Assembly: GCA_030248225.1 (NCBI GenBank)
Contig: JASANE010029391.1
Span: 1 to 64,000, forward strand
Length of the DNA: 64,000 nucleotides
Direction of reading: 5' to 3'
Origin: Trileptium ribeirensis
Taxonomy: Eukaryota > Nematoda > Enoplea > Enoplida > Thoracostomopsidae
The translations under genes and the position numbers were made by a program. Shown one piece after another: positions 1 to 11,092 of the stretch (position 1 is its first letter; every line of letters starts with the position of its first letter). Below the pieces are notes generated by a model. The model was not told the DNA's origin. It saw only the letters and a program-made list of their open reading frames with translations, and did not search any database.

Positions 1-110
1 AGTAATCACGGTCCACCCTTGAGGTTACGATAGCCGGGGTCGTATGGGCATGGTGTTAGGAAGTTGCGCCATGCAGCTGCGTCACCGGTTATTACACTTG
101 TAGAAGCAAC
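1..110 (-). repeat. Dispersed repeat, copy 1
   Basis: The reverse complement of this stretch matches 7190-7300 on the plus strand over about 100 bases, including the shared core CATACGACCCCGGCTATCG and the preceding GTGACGC-GCTGCA block. The family is unidentified; the window edge cuts it off. Confidence 0.6.
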
Positions 111-129
111 GTTCGTGGGAGCAAGTCAG

Positions 130-1100
130 AGGCAGAATAAGTTTTAAACTTTTTTGAAACTAATAATTTCCCCAGTGTTGCTGAAATATTCCCCAATTTT
201 TGTGAAATTTGAAATTTGTCTTTTTTGCTAAAATTTGCTCTAATTTTGCAATTTTGCATCAATAACTAATTGCCCTAATGCCCTAATTTAATCCAAATTT
301 TGACAATTTTCCCAAAAAGGCGCGCGGGCGTTCGTACTGCGCTTTAAAAAGGGTCAGTCCCTGAGGGAGCGGCAATTAGCATGCTCTTCCCTATGGGAAC
401 CTATGTTGTAAAAGCAAACAGTCTCCATTTAGCAAATTGTCGCTTGTCATTGACGTACTGAATGAGTTGAATTTTTTTACGATACTCTTTGATAAATGTA
501 TTAAATTACCAATTTCTTGATATAAAACTATTAAACTAAAACGCAATTTTTATAATATTCACCGATACATCACCTATAAAATTCGCGAGCGGATTTTTTT
601 ACCAATTACACTAGGATGACTGCTGTCACAAAGGCTTTTTAGTTTCGGTGCCAGCAGTGTCTCTAGATGGATCAGGCGATATGTCATAGGGATTGGAGGT
701 CGTTCTTATAGAGGAGTCTGACAACCACAATTCGTCCCATTAGCATGTATGGTATAAACTAATTTTACGTATAATATCAACGCTATTTTTGTAAAAGTAT
801 GTCTTAGTTCAGCATTGATATTATTTAACAGGTTACATATCTATTCATTGTTGTCCTCATAACAGCATAAGTGTTAAAATCGTGTCAAGGATATTTTTGT
901 AGAAGTGAGACATATTGTCTTTCGTAAGGGCTACCGAACTCAATTATAATTATCACTTTACCGATGAGTATATTCATCACTTGGAAGGCGTACTACTATA
1001 GTAGGGCGACACGGCATTATACTATCAGAACTCGATGGATGATTTACTATTATTTGTGTTAATGGTGGAAACTGTCAATATTTTATAAATTAACGCTTTG
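130..1100. other. AT-rich stretch, no gene seen
   Basis: No open frame or transposon motif stands out on either strand. Two small perfect hairpins lie near 355-375 (TCCCTGAGGGA) and 388-402 (TTCCC-TAT-GGGAA), in a short GC-richer patch. Confidence 0.4.
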
Positions 1101-1104
1101 TCCG

Positions 1105-1180
1105 TTCAAACAAAAAATTTTTAACCGAAATTGCGGTTCCGGTCTGGTTTTGCCTTTTTGCCGGAACCGCAACAGAAACA
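1105..1180 (+). mobile_element. Terminal fragment of the CCGGAA hAT-like family
   Basis: The stretch TTAACCGAAATTGCGGTTCC, followed by TTGCCGGAACCGCAACA, aligns to the right end of the complete element at 37491-38662, in the same orientation. Only the end is present, with no terminal inverted repeat or target duplication visible. Confidence 0.5.
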
Positions 1181-1267
1181 CCATTTAGCTTCGATTGCCT
1201 CGGACTTATTATTAACTCGGCTAACGACGTCTCTTATGTTTGGGCCACTATTGCTAGTAACTTTAAA

Positions 1268-3145
1268 CAGTCGATCATTTTGTGCCGACTAAATCTCTCA
1301 AACTGCGTCGGAAACCAGTATGGGCTGATGGGCCATGTTGGAAAGCAATGACTCAAAAACGTAATGCGTTCCGCAGATGGAAACAATACAATTCACTTGC
1401 AGCATGGCAAGTCTGAATCGAAAAAAATTGTAGACGATTATCATGCAGAAGAATCAATACGTCGGTTTGAAAATAAACGTGCTGCCAATATTGAATTAGA
1501 CCGAAAATCCTTATTCAAATACGCATTGAAGAGAAGTAGAATACACTCACGAATGTGGCCTATGCAACTAGATGATGGCACAGTTTTAATTTCGTCTAAT
1601 TCCGATTGTGAGTTGTTTAACAAATGCTTTGTGTCCGTATTCAATAATCTCCATCTTGTGGCATCAAAACCAGTATTTAGAACAGACGTAAGATTATCTG
1701 AGATGGAAATTACTGCTGATTCTGTTAAGGTAGTTTTGTCCAAGCGGAAGCAGTTTGCAGCACCTGGGACAGATGAAATTCCTAACCGCTTTCTATTTAA
1801 CACTAAAGATGTGATATCTGCTCCATTGGCTAGGTTGTTCAATTTATCCATTCGAAAAGGCTCGTTTGCTGCCCAGTGGCGTGACTCAAAGGTGGTTCCA
1901 CTGTATAAAGGCAAAGGTGATCGTAGTAAATGTAGTAGCTATCGACCAATTAGTTTAACTTCATCCGTGAGCAAAGTGCTGGAAACTATCGTCAGGGATC
2001 GCTTAGTAAATAATTTATAGATTAACAATCTTATATACGGTAGTCAACACGGCTTTCGATCTAACCGGTCTACCACAACTCAGTTGATTGAGTATCTCAA
2101 TTTTTGTACAAGCTGCCTGATTGGTTGGACGTTGTATATGTAAAGTTTCAAAAAACCTTTGATACTGTTAATCTTCAGGCCTTAATTCACAAAAACTGCC
2201 TGGTAGCAGTTTACTCTGCCACGATTCATTTCAAATTGACCTTGATAATTTGTCGTCATGTTTTGAATGGGGAGTAGCGTAAAAAATTAGTGTTTCGTAA
2301 TGCACAGCGGCCGTGATAATCCGTGTTCAGAATATGCCCTCATGAACAATTGCTTGAACGTCACTACTCCTGAGAATGATCCAGGGGTCATAGTTACCAG
2401 CGACATGAAGTTTTCTGAACACTGTGAGGCACTGGGAAACGAGACCCCGAAGGTTATCTTTCTTCTGCTTCGTACTATTAGCTGTTGGACCAAATACATT
2501 TGGCTCCAATTATATCGAGCCCTGTTGCGGCCACACGTTGAGTACGCCGTAAACGTTTATTGTTCGCACTATGTTCCGGATATACAAATGATTGAAAAAG
2601 TCACTTCTCGCTACCAAGCTTATTCCTGCAATTCGACAGCGTCCTTACGACGATCGTTTATCCTACCTCGGTGTCCATAAGCTGGAGACTAGACGAATAC
2701 GTAGCGATCTTGTATTGGTGTACAAAATGGCTCATAAGGGTGTTGGTTTAAATTCCACTAGCTCTTCGCTGCTGGATATGCTGGTACCCGCGGTTACAAC
2801 TTTGAGGTAGAGACTGTAGACATTCCTCGCTTGGGTGTGCGAAAACATTTCTACTCTCGTCGTGTAGTCCGCTTATGGAGCGCTTTTCTTTTTCTGGCTA
2901 GTCCAAACCTCGGAAATTATAGCCGGGGGCCCAATTTTTTGCCGCATTTTGTCGCGCTTACACGTTAATTTTTCTCAGAAGGGGCTTTGCGCCGGTGGGT
3001 AGGAGGGGGTACCTGCGTTTTGCCAAAAGCAGCCGAAAATGCCGGGGGGTGCACCCGCCCCCCACTTTGGACTAGCCAGCTTTTGATGTAGTCAACGCTC
3101 CTTCACTGTCGTCGTTCAAATGCCAACTACACCACGCCGATGTAT
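1268..3145 (+). pseudogene. CR1-like LINE relic (linker, reverse transcriptase, C-terminus)
   Basis: Non-LTR retrotransposon remains. From about 1268 the frame reads a typical endonuclease-to-RT linker (FVPTKSLKLRRKP, then WKAMTQKRNAFRRWK). The 218-codon open frame at 1364-2020 carries the RT fingers region with the motif SSYRPISLTSSVSKVLE. Stops and frameshifts follow (GSQHGFRSNRSTTTQ near 2040), and the catalytic FADD block is gone. The thumb and C-terminal domain resume at 2300-2820 (RPHVEYA, then LETRRIRSDLVLVYK) and finish at 2820-3145 (RKHFYSRRVVRLW, then NAPSLSSFKCQLHHAD). A MITE splits this last block. It resembles the better preserved copy at 39391-41032 but is more decayed, so it is an older, dead insertion. 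The 5' part with the endonuclease is missing or unrecognisable. Confidence 0.85.
2894..3079. mobile_element. MITE with 14-bp perfect terminal inverted repeats
   Basis: The sequence starts CTGGCTAGTCCAAA (2894-2907) and ends with its exact reverse complement (3066-3079). It interrupts the LINE frame: codons for VVRLWSAF end just before it and DVVNAPSLSSF resumes after it. Imperfect CTTTT direct repeats lie on both sides (2888-2893 and 3080-3084), suggesting a 5-bp target duplication with a little slippage. It is 186 bp with no coding capacity; the superfamily is not determined. Confidence 0.8.
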
Positions 3146-3328
3146 TACGTTCTTAATCTATTGTTTTTTTTAAATCTCAGTCGAGCCTCGGTCCGATGCG
3201 AGGCGTTTGTTCCCTCCATTATGGTCAATCGTTCCGCCATAGGAACATTACATCTCCAATATTATGTCTCTTCAAATTGTACCATGAAACGAAAATGGCA
3301 TGCAAAAACGATTTTTGCCGGAATTCCG

Positions 3329-3670
3329 GTTCCGGCGAAAATCGTGTTCCGATCGCGGTTCCGCAAAGGGCAAAAATCATACCGGAACCGGAATTCCGGT
3401 TTAAAAATATTGTTTTAAATTTTCCACATTTTTTGCTTTATCTGTGATCCAACCGTATGTAATATATATTTTACAATGATCAAGCTCCAATACATTCAAG
3501 CAAAAGAAGATTAACTAAGCAATTTGCCGTGTTTAACGTAAGTGTAGGGCACATAATTTCAGTAGGAATTTTTCATAACCTGCAGGAGTTTGTAACAAAT
3601 CAAACCAAGTCGATGCTTGTAGCAGCTATTTTTCACATTCAGAAGTCTGCGGGGTACGTTTCTTGCATGT
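3329..3670 (-). mobile_element. Right end of a CCGGAA hAT-like family copy
   Basis: On the minus strand this runs in the same order as the right third of the element at 37491-38662: the region before CTCCTGCAGG, the segment AATTTATGTG-like, the GATCATTGT block, then two rounds of CCGGAATTCCGG. The similarity stops near 3670 (minus-strand GTACCCCGCAGACTTCTG), beyond which lies the integrase relic at 3860-4400. No target duplication was found, so the element border is unknown. Confidence 0.65.
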
Positions 3671-3859
3671 AAAGTCTACCCAAGATTGTTTCATTGTTTG
3701 CAGCATTTATGTCATATATTGCAGGATTAAATGGAAGTTGGTTGCTGATTGTAAACACATTGCGTGACCAAAGTTGATTCAAATCATGTTCTAAAGGTAA
3801 ACGTTATTTACTAATGCGCACAATGTATAGAACATCAATGATAAATATAAACGTTAAAT

Positions 3860-4400
3860 ATACCCTTCATTAGCTGGTAAAAGTTTCTCTCATGTATTAT
3901 CCTCGCCGCCTACTGAAACTATGGATGGAACAAATCCATAACTGTTTTCAGGGTTGTTATATGTTTTTACTATAATTTGCAAGTCATTTATATATCTTCG
4001 GGAATTTCGCAACGTTATGGACTTGTAAATTTTACTCTTTAGGATACGCATGAATCGCTCTGCCATGCTTGCTTTAGTCTCATTATTGTTTGTGGTGTAC
4101 GCATTGACACTTATACTTTGACAGTAGTCGTAAACTATGTTGTTGACAAATTCTTTGCCGTTATTTTTTGAAAATTGGGTTCGGCTTGTGTAAATACTTT
4201 CTTTAGAGCTGTTAGAATTGTGCTTGCTCTCTTATTCTTTACAGGTACAACTTATGCAAATTTTGAAAAACAGTCAATCGTAACATGCTAGTAGTTGAAG
4301 CGATCATTGTATGTTGCTGGGTTAGACATGTCTGTCAAATCCGCTCAAAACAAGCTTCTTAAACCTTTAATAACAGTACGGCGTCTCTTAAATCTAAGCC
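3860..4400 (-). pseudogene. Polinton/Maverick-type integrase relic
   Basis: Degenerate DDE integrase core of the retroviral-like type used by Polinton/Maverick elements. In order on the minus strand: RRTVIKGLRSLF, ADLTDMSNPATYNDRF, VTIDCFSKFA (first catalytic Asp), VVPVKNKRASTILTALKK, then a frameshift into NNGKEFVNN, where the second catalytic Asp of the usual TDNGKEF motif is lost. It continues ETKASMAERFMR (catalytic Glu) and RRYINDLQIIVKTYNN. The ETKAS-ERF and RRYI-LQ-V-YNN motifs are hallmarks of this family. At least three in-frame stops plus a frameshift make it inactive. No Polinton polymerase, ATPase or capsid genes were seen nearby. It sits directly beside the hAT-like end at 3329-3670; whether they were one unit is open. 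Confidence 0.7.
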
Positions 4401-4789
4401 TTTGGTTTTATGAAGTGTATGCGATTCTTGTTCTCGCAACTATTCCTGTACATTTTCAACTTAACATCCACATCACGTTTCCGGGCTTCGCAATAAAACA
4501 CTAGTGCTGTAGAAAATTAAGCCACTTTAGATTCATCGTGATAAATAGCTGTAAGATTATCATCCATTATAACCAGGTAGCACAACCATACCTTTTAATA
4601 CATTCCTGCATGTTTAATACATCTCGCTGCGCAAGTTGTCTATACCAGCTCAAACAATAATCTTCTGACGAGTCTTTATTGAATAAAAGCATACATACAA
4701 CTCATAACACAATACAAAAATAATACACAAATATAGTAGGTGTTCCTTATTCCGCTTAACCCCGTTCACATCACAAAAACTACATGGTT

Positions 4790-5170
4790 TCGCCCCCGGG
4801 TCTAAACAAAAATCGCGACCCGGCGAGCGGGAAACCAGTCGAGACATAGAAATTTGCGAGCAATTTCAGCGTGCGATTTTCGTACTTTTGTCGGGGCTGC
4901 ACTTACTTGTGCACGGAGCGTCCGTTGGACGCACCAGCACCCGCAAGGGCAGCCCTTGCCAGTAAATTTTTCCCTTTTTAAAACCAGAAAATCACCAGGG
5001 GACTCCGTCCTGTTTCTACACAGTAGGAGACACCCCGGATCAGAGAAAAGAAAAGCAAAAATGAAAGACCGAATTTCAAAACGTCAAACAAAGGCGACAA
5101 CCGCCTGAAAATCAAAACAGACCACTTGGTCTGTGCTAGAACTCGACTGGCTCCGACGCTGCGTCGGGCC
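4790..5170. other. Cluster of short perfect hairpins
   Basis: Successive inverted repeats with unrelated stems: CCGGGTC 4796-4802 with GACCCGG 4817-4823; GCGTCC 4918-4923 with GGACGC 4927-4932; GCAAGGGC 4943-4950 with GCCCTTGC 4952-4959; AGGCG 5092-5096 with CGCCT 5102-5106; ACAGACC 5117-5123 with GGTCTGT 5128-5134; CCGACGC 5153-5159 with GCGTCGG 5161-5167. Loops are 1-14 nt. No gene is visible around them. Function unknown. Confidence 0.75.
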
Positions 5171-5179
5171 TTTTTCTTT

Positions 5180-8100
5180 TATATCCTTATCGTATCCCCC
5201 CTTTGTCTTTCTCCAAAGCCCTTTAAAGTCCCTACAATTGTGCTGGGTAACAAAACTTTTCGAATATTTGAAAACTGCCGCGCTCTCCACAAATAATATC
5301 AAACATAAAACAAACCGAACACTTCAAATACAACTAATAACACAATAAGCGGCAAGCTGCGTATATTGTATGTACAGTCGCCTACAGCGGTCGAGCAGCA
5401 ATGTAAGGCGAGACGGGCAACAACAGCAGGCCCACAGCTGAGTGGCCGACAATTGCCAAAATAACCAAACCTCGCGCTGGTCAGCGCAAAGCTGCTAAAA
5501 AGAAAATATATACGAGCGCTCAGGGCGCCCGAATTGTAGCAAGATCGGTGTGTATTTTTAATGATTGCCAACCAACGGAAGACAGTAGGCTGCCGAGCGG
5601 GACCAGGTTCACGCCCTGGCTGGCCGCTACTTATAAAAATAGAAATTCGAGTGCAGGACCAATAGGTGACCGTTTTGTGCGACAAACAGAAAATTTTAGT
5701 GTCCCGAGAGGGTTATCAGGGTCCTGTGCGGATCGGCTAGGTTAGGTGGCCCCGGGTTTCGATAAACTGGATAGGGTAAGACCCATGGAGGTGCTGAGCT
5801 TGAAAAATCGGGGAGTTTTAGTTAATTTGATCGAGATTTAAGTCTTTGAAAATTGGGTGTTTAAACGCCCATTTAGAGCCCCTAAGTACTTACCGGTAGG
5901 GACCAAGTTGGCCCGAACGCGGAATTTTGAAACCCTAGGGAGCCCTCTTGATATCGTGATAAACGTACCCAGCACTACGTGTCAGAAATTTTAAAAATTT
6001 TGCCTTTAAAAAGACCCCAAAAATGACGTTTCGATAGATTTGCTACCTTTCTTTCTCGTGAATTTAATATCTTGTTTCACTCCCTGATCCATTTATACCG
6101 TCGCTGCATGCCAGGATAGGTCCTCGCGGTTCGAATGCCAACAAAAATTCCCGTTTGTATTTTGATAAAGGTTCTGCACAATGCCCCGACCCATCCTGAC
6201 ACGCAGTACGAAAAATACCTTTCATGCTACCGCAAATAAAATATCAACTATTATTAACAACGATAAGATTATAACGTCACTGTGGATGCGCACCGGGATC
6301 GACCTTGGGGCACCAAATCGATGATGTTGAAAGTGAAGTCGCAAAAATTTCGTCCCCATGTCCCCGGCCCATCCGAATGCGCAACCACTTATCGCACACA
6401 TATTATCAATGCATCATTAAATTAGTTAGGGGTCGACCGGATACGTCAAGTCGAGAGTAGAGTCCCATTATTCCATGGTGGTGCCAAAATCACCTAGGGC
6501 GGGTGGAGCGTGACGACACGACGAATTATATCCATGACATGTTTTATTTTTATAACAACGATGAATACATAATACAACATAATACTCAGGTCACGCTCCA
6601 CCGATATCCGATCGCCCATCCCATGACGTTTTGCCCTCTTTATTTAAACATCTTCCCCAATCAATTAATAGAATCGACGACAATTCACAATATAGATGTA
6701 CTATAATAATTTAATAAATTAATATTACTCGAATAAGGGTTAATGGATTAAGTGCCTGAAATAGTGGTCCCCTGTGGGGGTCGCTCCTCCGGACCGAACC
6801 TCTTGGCTCGTGGTTACATCGTTCCTTTTCCGCACGGGCGGTTACACATGTACACGGGTACATCCACATAATGGTACAACAACAATTCCAATGACAATAC
6901 ACCATAACAATCATATAATAATTATCAATACATAACAATACCTAGACTCCGATTTACATCATCCTTGGTCATGCACTTGAACTTTTACAATACTTATATA
7001 TAGATAGATTGGTACATAATTCCTCAAATCCGATCACCTTGTATGTATGCGAGAGGTCACTTTTCTCAAAATTTCCATAAAGTACATAAACGAGTAAAAT
7101 TTACTTAACGCGTGCGGGTCAGAGGAACAAACTTTGTCTCACGGCGTGTGGGTGGAACGAATAAACTTTGCCTCACGGCGTGGCCCCCACTTATGTAATA
7201 TTATCGACGTGACGCTGCTGCACTGCGCACTTCCCAGACGCAATGCCCATACGACCCCGGCTATCGTGACTTCAAGGGCGGACCTGATGGGTTTCAATTA
7301 CGCGAATGTCTTTTCCCACGCGAGTCAGGCCCAAGAAATGACGGAGCTTAGCAAGCCGCAGGAGCGCTTCACAGGATGTGTTCTGATCCTGCCGGACGGG
7401 TTGCGCACGTAGTCTACGAGGTACTACCTTTGAGGTCCCCAGGGAGGTCGGCTCCGTCACCTGCTCACAGGCCAAAGAGACCGTACCACTATTCCCTATC
7501 CACGTCCAACCCGGGAAGTATAAAATTCTTTCTGACTTTTGTAAATGGGGAATTTATTTGGTTTCGTTTCAGCCAGTGGCCCCCACTAGGGTCCGACAAA
7601 TCCCTAGACGTTTAACGTCGGATCCGCGCGCATCTAATTTTCCTAGTTTGGGTGCTCAGCGTGAGTTCAAAATTTTCTTTCCTAATGAGTCGCACCAGTC
7701 GTACATATACAACAACAATTATTGACAAACTAATTGTAATCGGCGAGTCACGCTCAGGTTTGCTCCTTCAATGTGCGTGTCAAACCTGAACGTGGGTCGT
7801 CGATCGGGGTGACGGATTTCAAACCCCTTTTGTTCCTATCGCTACTACGGGTCAACAAAACACTTGCACAATTCGGGTCTTCAGCGAGCATTTATTGATG
7901 AGTTACACAAAAATTTACGGGTACGCGGACAGATACATATTGTACGGGCAGATACAATAAGCGTTATGTCACGATTACGGCACGCTAATACATAATGAGC
8001 AGAGCTTCAGTTGGGGAGGGTTGCGGAGTCATCGCCTTTTTCACTGAACTCACACAGCTGAGTCAAAACACGGCATATACTGTGAAGCCTTATCTCATGA

Positions 8101-8930
8101 CAGCTGCGCTTACCTTACTCATGAAACACAGTAGTGGGTGAAGTTAAGATTAGTACTAATGGGTGCTACGGTTAGTTATCGACATCATGAAGGCGCCATC
8201 GAAATAACTAGTGGCTCGGTACTACATTCGCTGACGAGATTGGGTACTCCGATACACAATAGGTTCAGGTAAGCGAAAGGCGGAACGAGGCGGGGATACG
8301 GGGATGAACGTGCAACGGGACGTTTGCGAGACTTCATCTTGCTCATGCAAATCACAAAACTATGGTACATAATGATCGGTTACTTATTTTCGCAGTTAGT
8401 AGCGATGAGGTTAACTTATAACATCATAACACAACAATGGAGACAACAATGCTTAAGGATACCATGACAAGAGTATGAAATATTCCTCGGTACGACTCCT
8501 GAATCCTATGGTGCGACAGTGTTGCGGTGCAAAATTTTCTTTCCTACTCGCATACATACATACATGTTTAGAGCAACCTTACGATATTCTAAATAGGCCG
8601 ATTTATTTCTATGCGATTTCTCTGCTAACTTGAGGCCCTAATTATACTCGATCTTTGATGCAGGTCGTTACAAAGATAGGCGTTTCAAATACATCAACTT
8701 GGGTTATAACAGCAGGAAAAGGAACGATCAGGCGGGCTTGCCTTTCGAACCGTTTACGGGGTCCCGGTAGGATGAGGTCGGGACATAAACTTTGAGCTTT
8801 TCCTAACGAATATAACGATATAGCTTTTCCTAACGATATAGTCAGAGAGACTCGAAAAGACGTGCAAATGCAAAACCAAAACCAACCTACCAAGCTGTAT
8901 ATACAACTGCGTAAGGCAGGAAATTCTATG
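5180..8930. other. Long noncoding region with hairpins and AC/AT-rich spacers
   Basis: No recognisable protein was found in 3.7 kb. GC-rich hairpins or palindromes recur, for example GCGCTG-GT-CAGCGC near 5490, GGGCGCCC near 5525, CCAGG with CCTGG near 5605-5625, GGTCCCC-TGTG-GGGG near 6765-6780, and CAGGTTTG with CAAACCTG near 7756-7790. They alternate with spacers rich in CAACAAT/ATAACAAT. Near 7115-7185 the phrase ACTTTG-CTCACGGCGTG is tandemly duplicated. Confidence 0.45.
7190..7300 (+). repeat. Dispersed repeat, copy 2
   Basis: Same family as 1-110, in opposite orientation. Shared core: CATACGACCCCGGCTATCG followed by TGACTTCAAGGGCGGACC. Family unidentified. Confidence 0.6.
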
Positions 8931-8939
8931 AAACTTGTG

Positions 8940-9730
8940 TCGACCCTGGGCGGATTTTGCTCTGCCCGGGTCCATAATTTTCATAATTTTTGAAGGAGCC
9001 ACGGCTTTGCCGGGCTGACTAACTCAAACGGAAGGCCTGACGGGCCTCTGTTTATACTGCAAAAATCATCGAGATTCCTGGAAAGAATTTTAACTTTTAA
9101 ACATCTCACATTTTAGGTGGGGGCGGACCCCTATCGGGTCACCGGGTTTATGATTTCAACATAATAAAGTTGAATCTTGTGATTGCATTCGAAAGTAAAA
9201 GTGCCTACATAGAAACTGCGAGAGTTTCACCAAGATTCCTGGGGAGAATCTTGAGATATTTTAATTTCAAACTGGAACCTACATTTTTAGTGGGGTTAGG
9301 CCATTTCGAGGCCGTCGGGTTTATATTTCTAAGGCGAAATCGACGAGTTTTACAATCCTATTTACGAGTAGACATTAGTACGAAGAAACTGCCAAGGTTT
9401 CAGCAAAATTCCTGGAGAAAAACTTAAAACATTTCAATTTTAATCTTAATTTGACATTTTGGCTGGGTTAGGCCTCTTCAAGGCCATCGGGTTTAGGGTT
9501 CCGACTTGAAATCAATGGATTTTATAGTCCGATTCAGTGGTAAATAATACTATAAAGAAACTGCAAAGGATTCAGCTACATTTCTGAAGTAAATCCTAAG
9601 ATACTCGAATTTTTCGTCTTTCGGTGGGAGCGTGTCCCTTTTTAGGGTCGTCGGGTTTAGGTTTCTGTCTCGACATTCGAACATTTTAAACATTGGATAT
9701 ATAGCTCGGATCCTCCGAGAGATTCGGGCA
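8940..9730 (+). repeat. About 170-bp tandem repeat with a hairpin in every unit
   Basis: At least four diverged units are marked by CCGGGTTTA or TCGGGTTTA at about 9142, 9315, 9486 and 9651 (spacing 165-172). Each has a hairpin just before that mark, but its stem differs: GACCC/GGGTC (9126-9130, 9136-9140), GGCC/GGCC (9299-9302, 9310-9313), GGCC/GGCC (9470-9473, 9481-9484), CCCT/AGGG (9636-9639, 9644-9647). A further hairpin follows, CCGA/TCGG (9715-9718, 9724-9727), and two precede: GACCC/GGGTC (8942-8946, 8968-8972) and AGGCC/GGCCT (9033-9037, 9043-9047). Flanks stay similar while stem bases change together. Confidence 0.75.
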
Positions 9731-10348
9731 TAATTTCAACCAAATTGCTGGGGTATTTCCTAAAATGCGCCAACTTCCCACATTAGGTGAGCTATCTCGC
9801 TCACGGAGCGTTAAATCACTATGTCTATTTAAGTTCCAACACGATATTTTAGCAAGCGGACATCGCCGGTAACACCATTGTCTCATTAATGAGGCTCACA
9901 CGGGTTCTTAGTGTAGATCGATGCAAAATGTTAGTGAATTCCTAATAACAAGGCCAAAAACCACAGGACGAACTCTCGTCCGAAGTAATTATAAAACGAT
10001 TAAAATCTTGAAAACGAACTTTGATAAGTCCTACGTAAAACGCGCACGTGCGTGTATGACCGTGGATGATGCGGAGTACTAACCGATACGGCTTGCTTAA
10101 CCAAAATGCTTTCATGAAAAAGGCTTGTTTAACTTCGGTCAGCTCAAACTAAAATTTTCCAATCCTAACTCGGCTCAGGGAAACATGTAAATGAAATCTT
10201 AACGCGAGTGTCGCGTGTTATTTGTGTCCTAACTCTTTGACCGAGGGAGGTCCAGTATGACTTCGGGATTGATCTGATTGTGAACGGCTAACAGTGACAG
10301 TGGATCCTTGGGGCGAGATAGGACGGGCAGGTCTATCATGTAAAAGAG

Positions 10349-10486
10349 AAGTGTGGACAGGGGAGGCCAGATGCTGTCCAGTGCTACGTCTACTATTACG
10401 ATGTTCGAACCTACAAGCTAACCGGTAACTTGGTTTCTACCTATATGATACTTGCGGTAACCCTAACCGCCTCCCTGTCCACACTT
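10349..10486. repeat. Inverted repeat, about 18-bp arms, 100-nt loop
   Basis: AAGTGTGGACAGGGGAGGC at 10349-10367 is the near-perfect reverse complement of GCCTCCCTGTCCACACTT at 10469-10486 (one G extra in the left arm). Nothing coding lies in the loop. Confidence 0.75.
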
Positions 10487-10489
10487 ACA

Positions 10490-11043
10490 GTCCTTCGTTC
10501 CACGGTCGTCGTCCATCGCACGCGTCCATCCATCACAAATCAAAGCCAAAAACCAATCGTAAGTAATAAACCAATGACGAGCGAAAACACTGTACAAGGC
10601 AGAGCGCCAGAGCCGGTCTGCAAACCGACCGAACTCTGCGCTGTCGAAGTCATACTGAACTCTGGCATTTTCATGCGCTTCTGCTTTTATACTAAATTTT
10701 AAAATTTTAAATTTCAAACTTGTTGATCGGTTAAAGTGCTTATTCAGCACTTTTGGCCGATTTTCTGATCCAATCTTACTTAATTAAATCAACATCGTTA
10801 TCGGCCGAATTCCGATCATATTTTCGGAAATTTCGGACCGATTTTATTATTAAATTTTATATAATAAATATAATTTACGACCCTGTTTTCTGCAAATTTA
10901 TATAAAACTCCTACAACTTAATATAAACTTTCTGATGTTAACGCTAAATTCTTCTAGAAACTTCTACACGAAGTGAAGCTAAACTCCTAATTTATAAAAT
11001 AAACTATATAATTTATATTAAACGTACATGAAATTCTACTAAA

Positions 11044-11045
<2 letters not shown>
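10490..11045. other. AT-rich stretch, no gene seen
   Basis: Only small hairpins, such as AAGTGCT-TATTC-AGCACTT near 10735-10753 and TTCCGA with TCGGAA near 10808-10830. The overlapping short open frames show no family features. Confidence 0.4.

Positions 11046-11089
<44 letters not shown>
11046..11089. repeat. (TA)n microsatellite
   Basis: An unbroken TA dinucleotide run directly abuts the hAT-like element starting at 11090. A second TA run (11965-11984) follows the element, consistent with insertion into one TA tract. Confidence 0.9.

Positions 11090-11092
<3 letters not shown>

Noticed and set aside
8225..8290. CTGACGAG followed by GAAA, hammerhead-like core
   Set aside because: The required stem II and flanking stems do not form.
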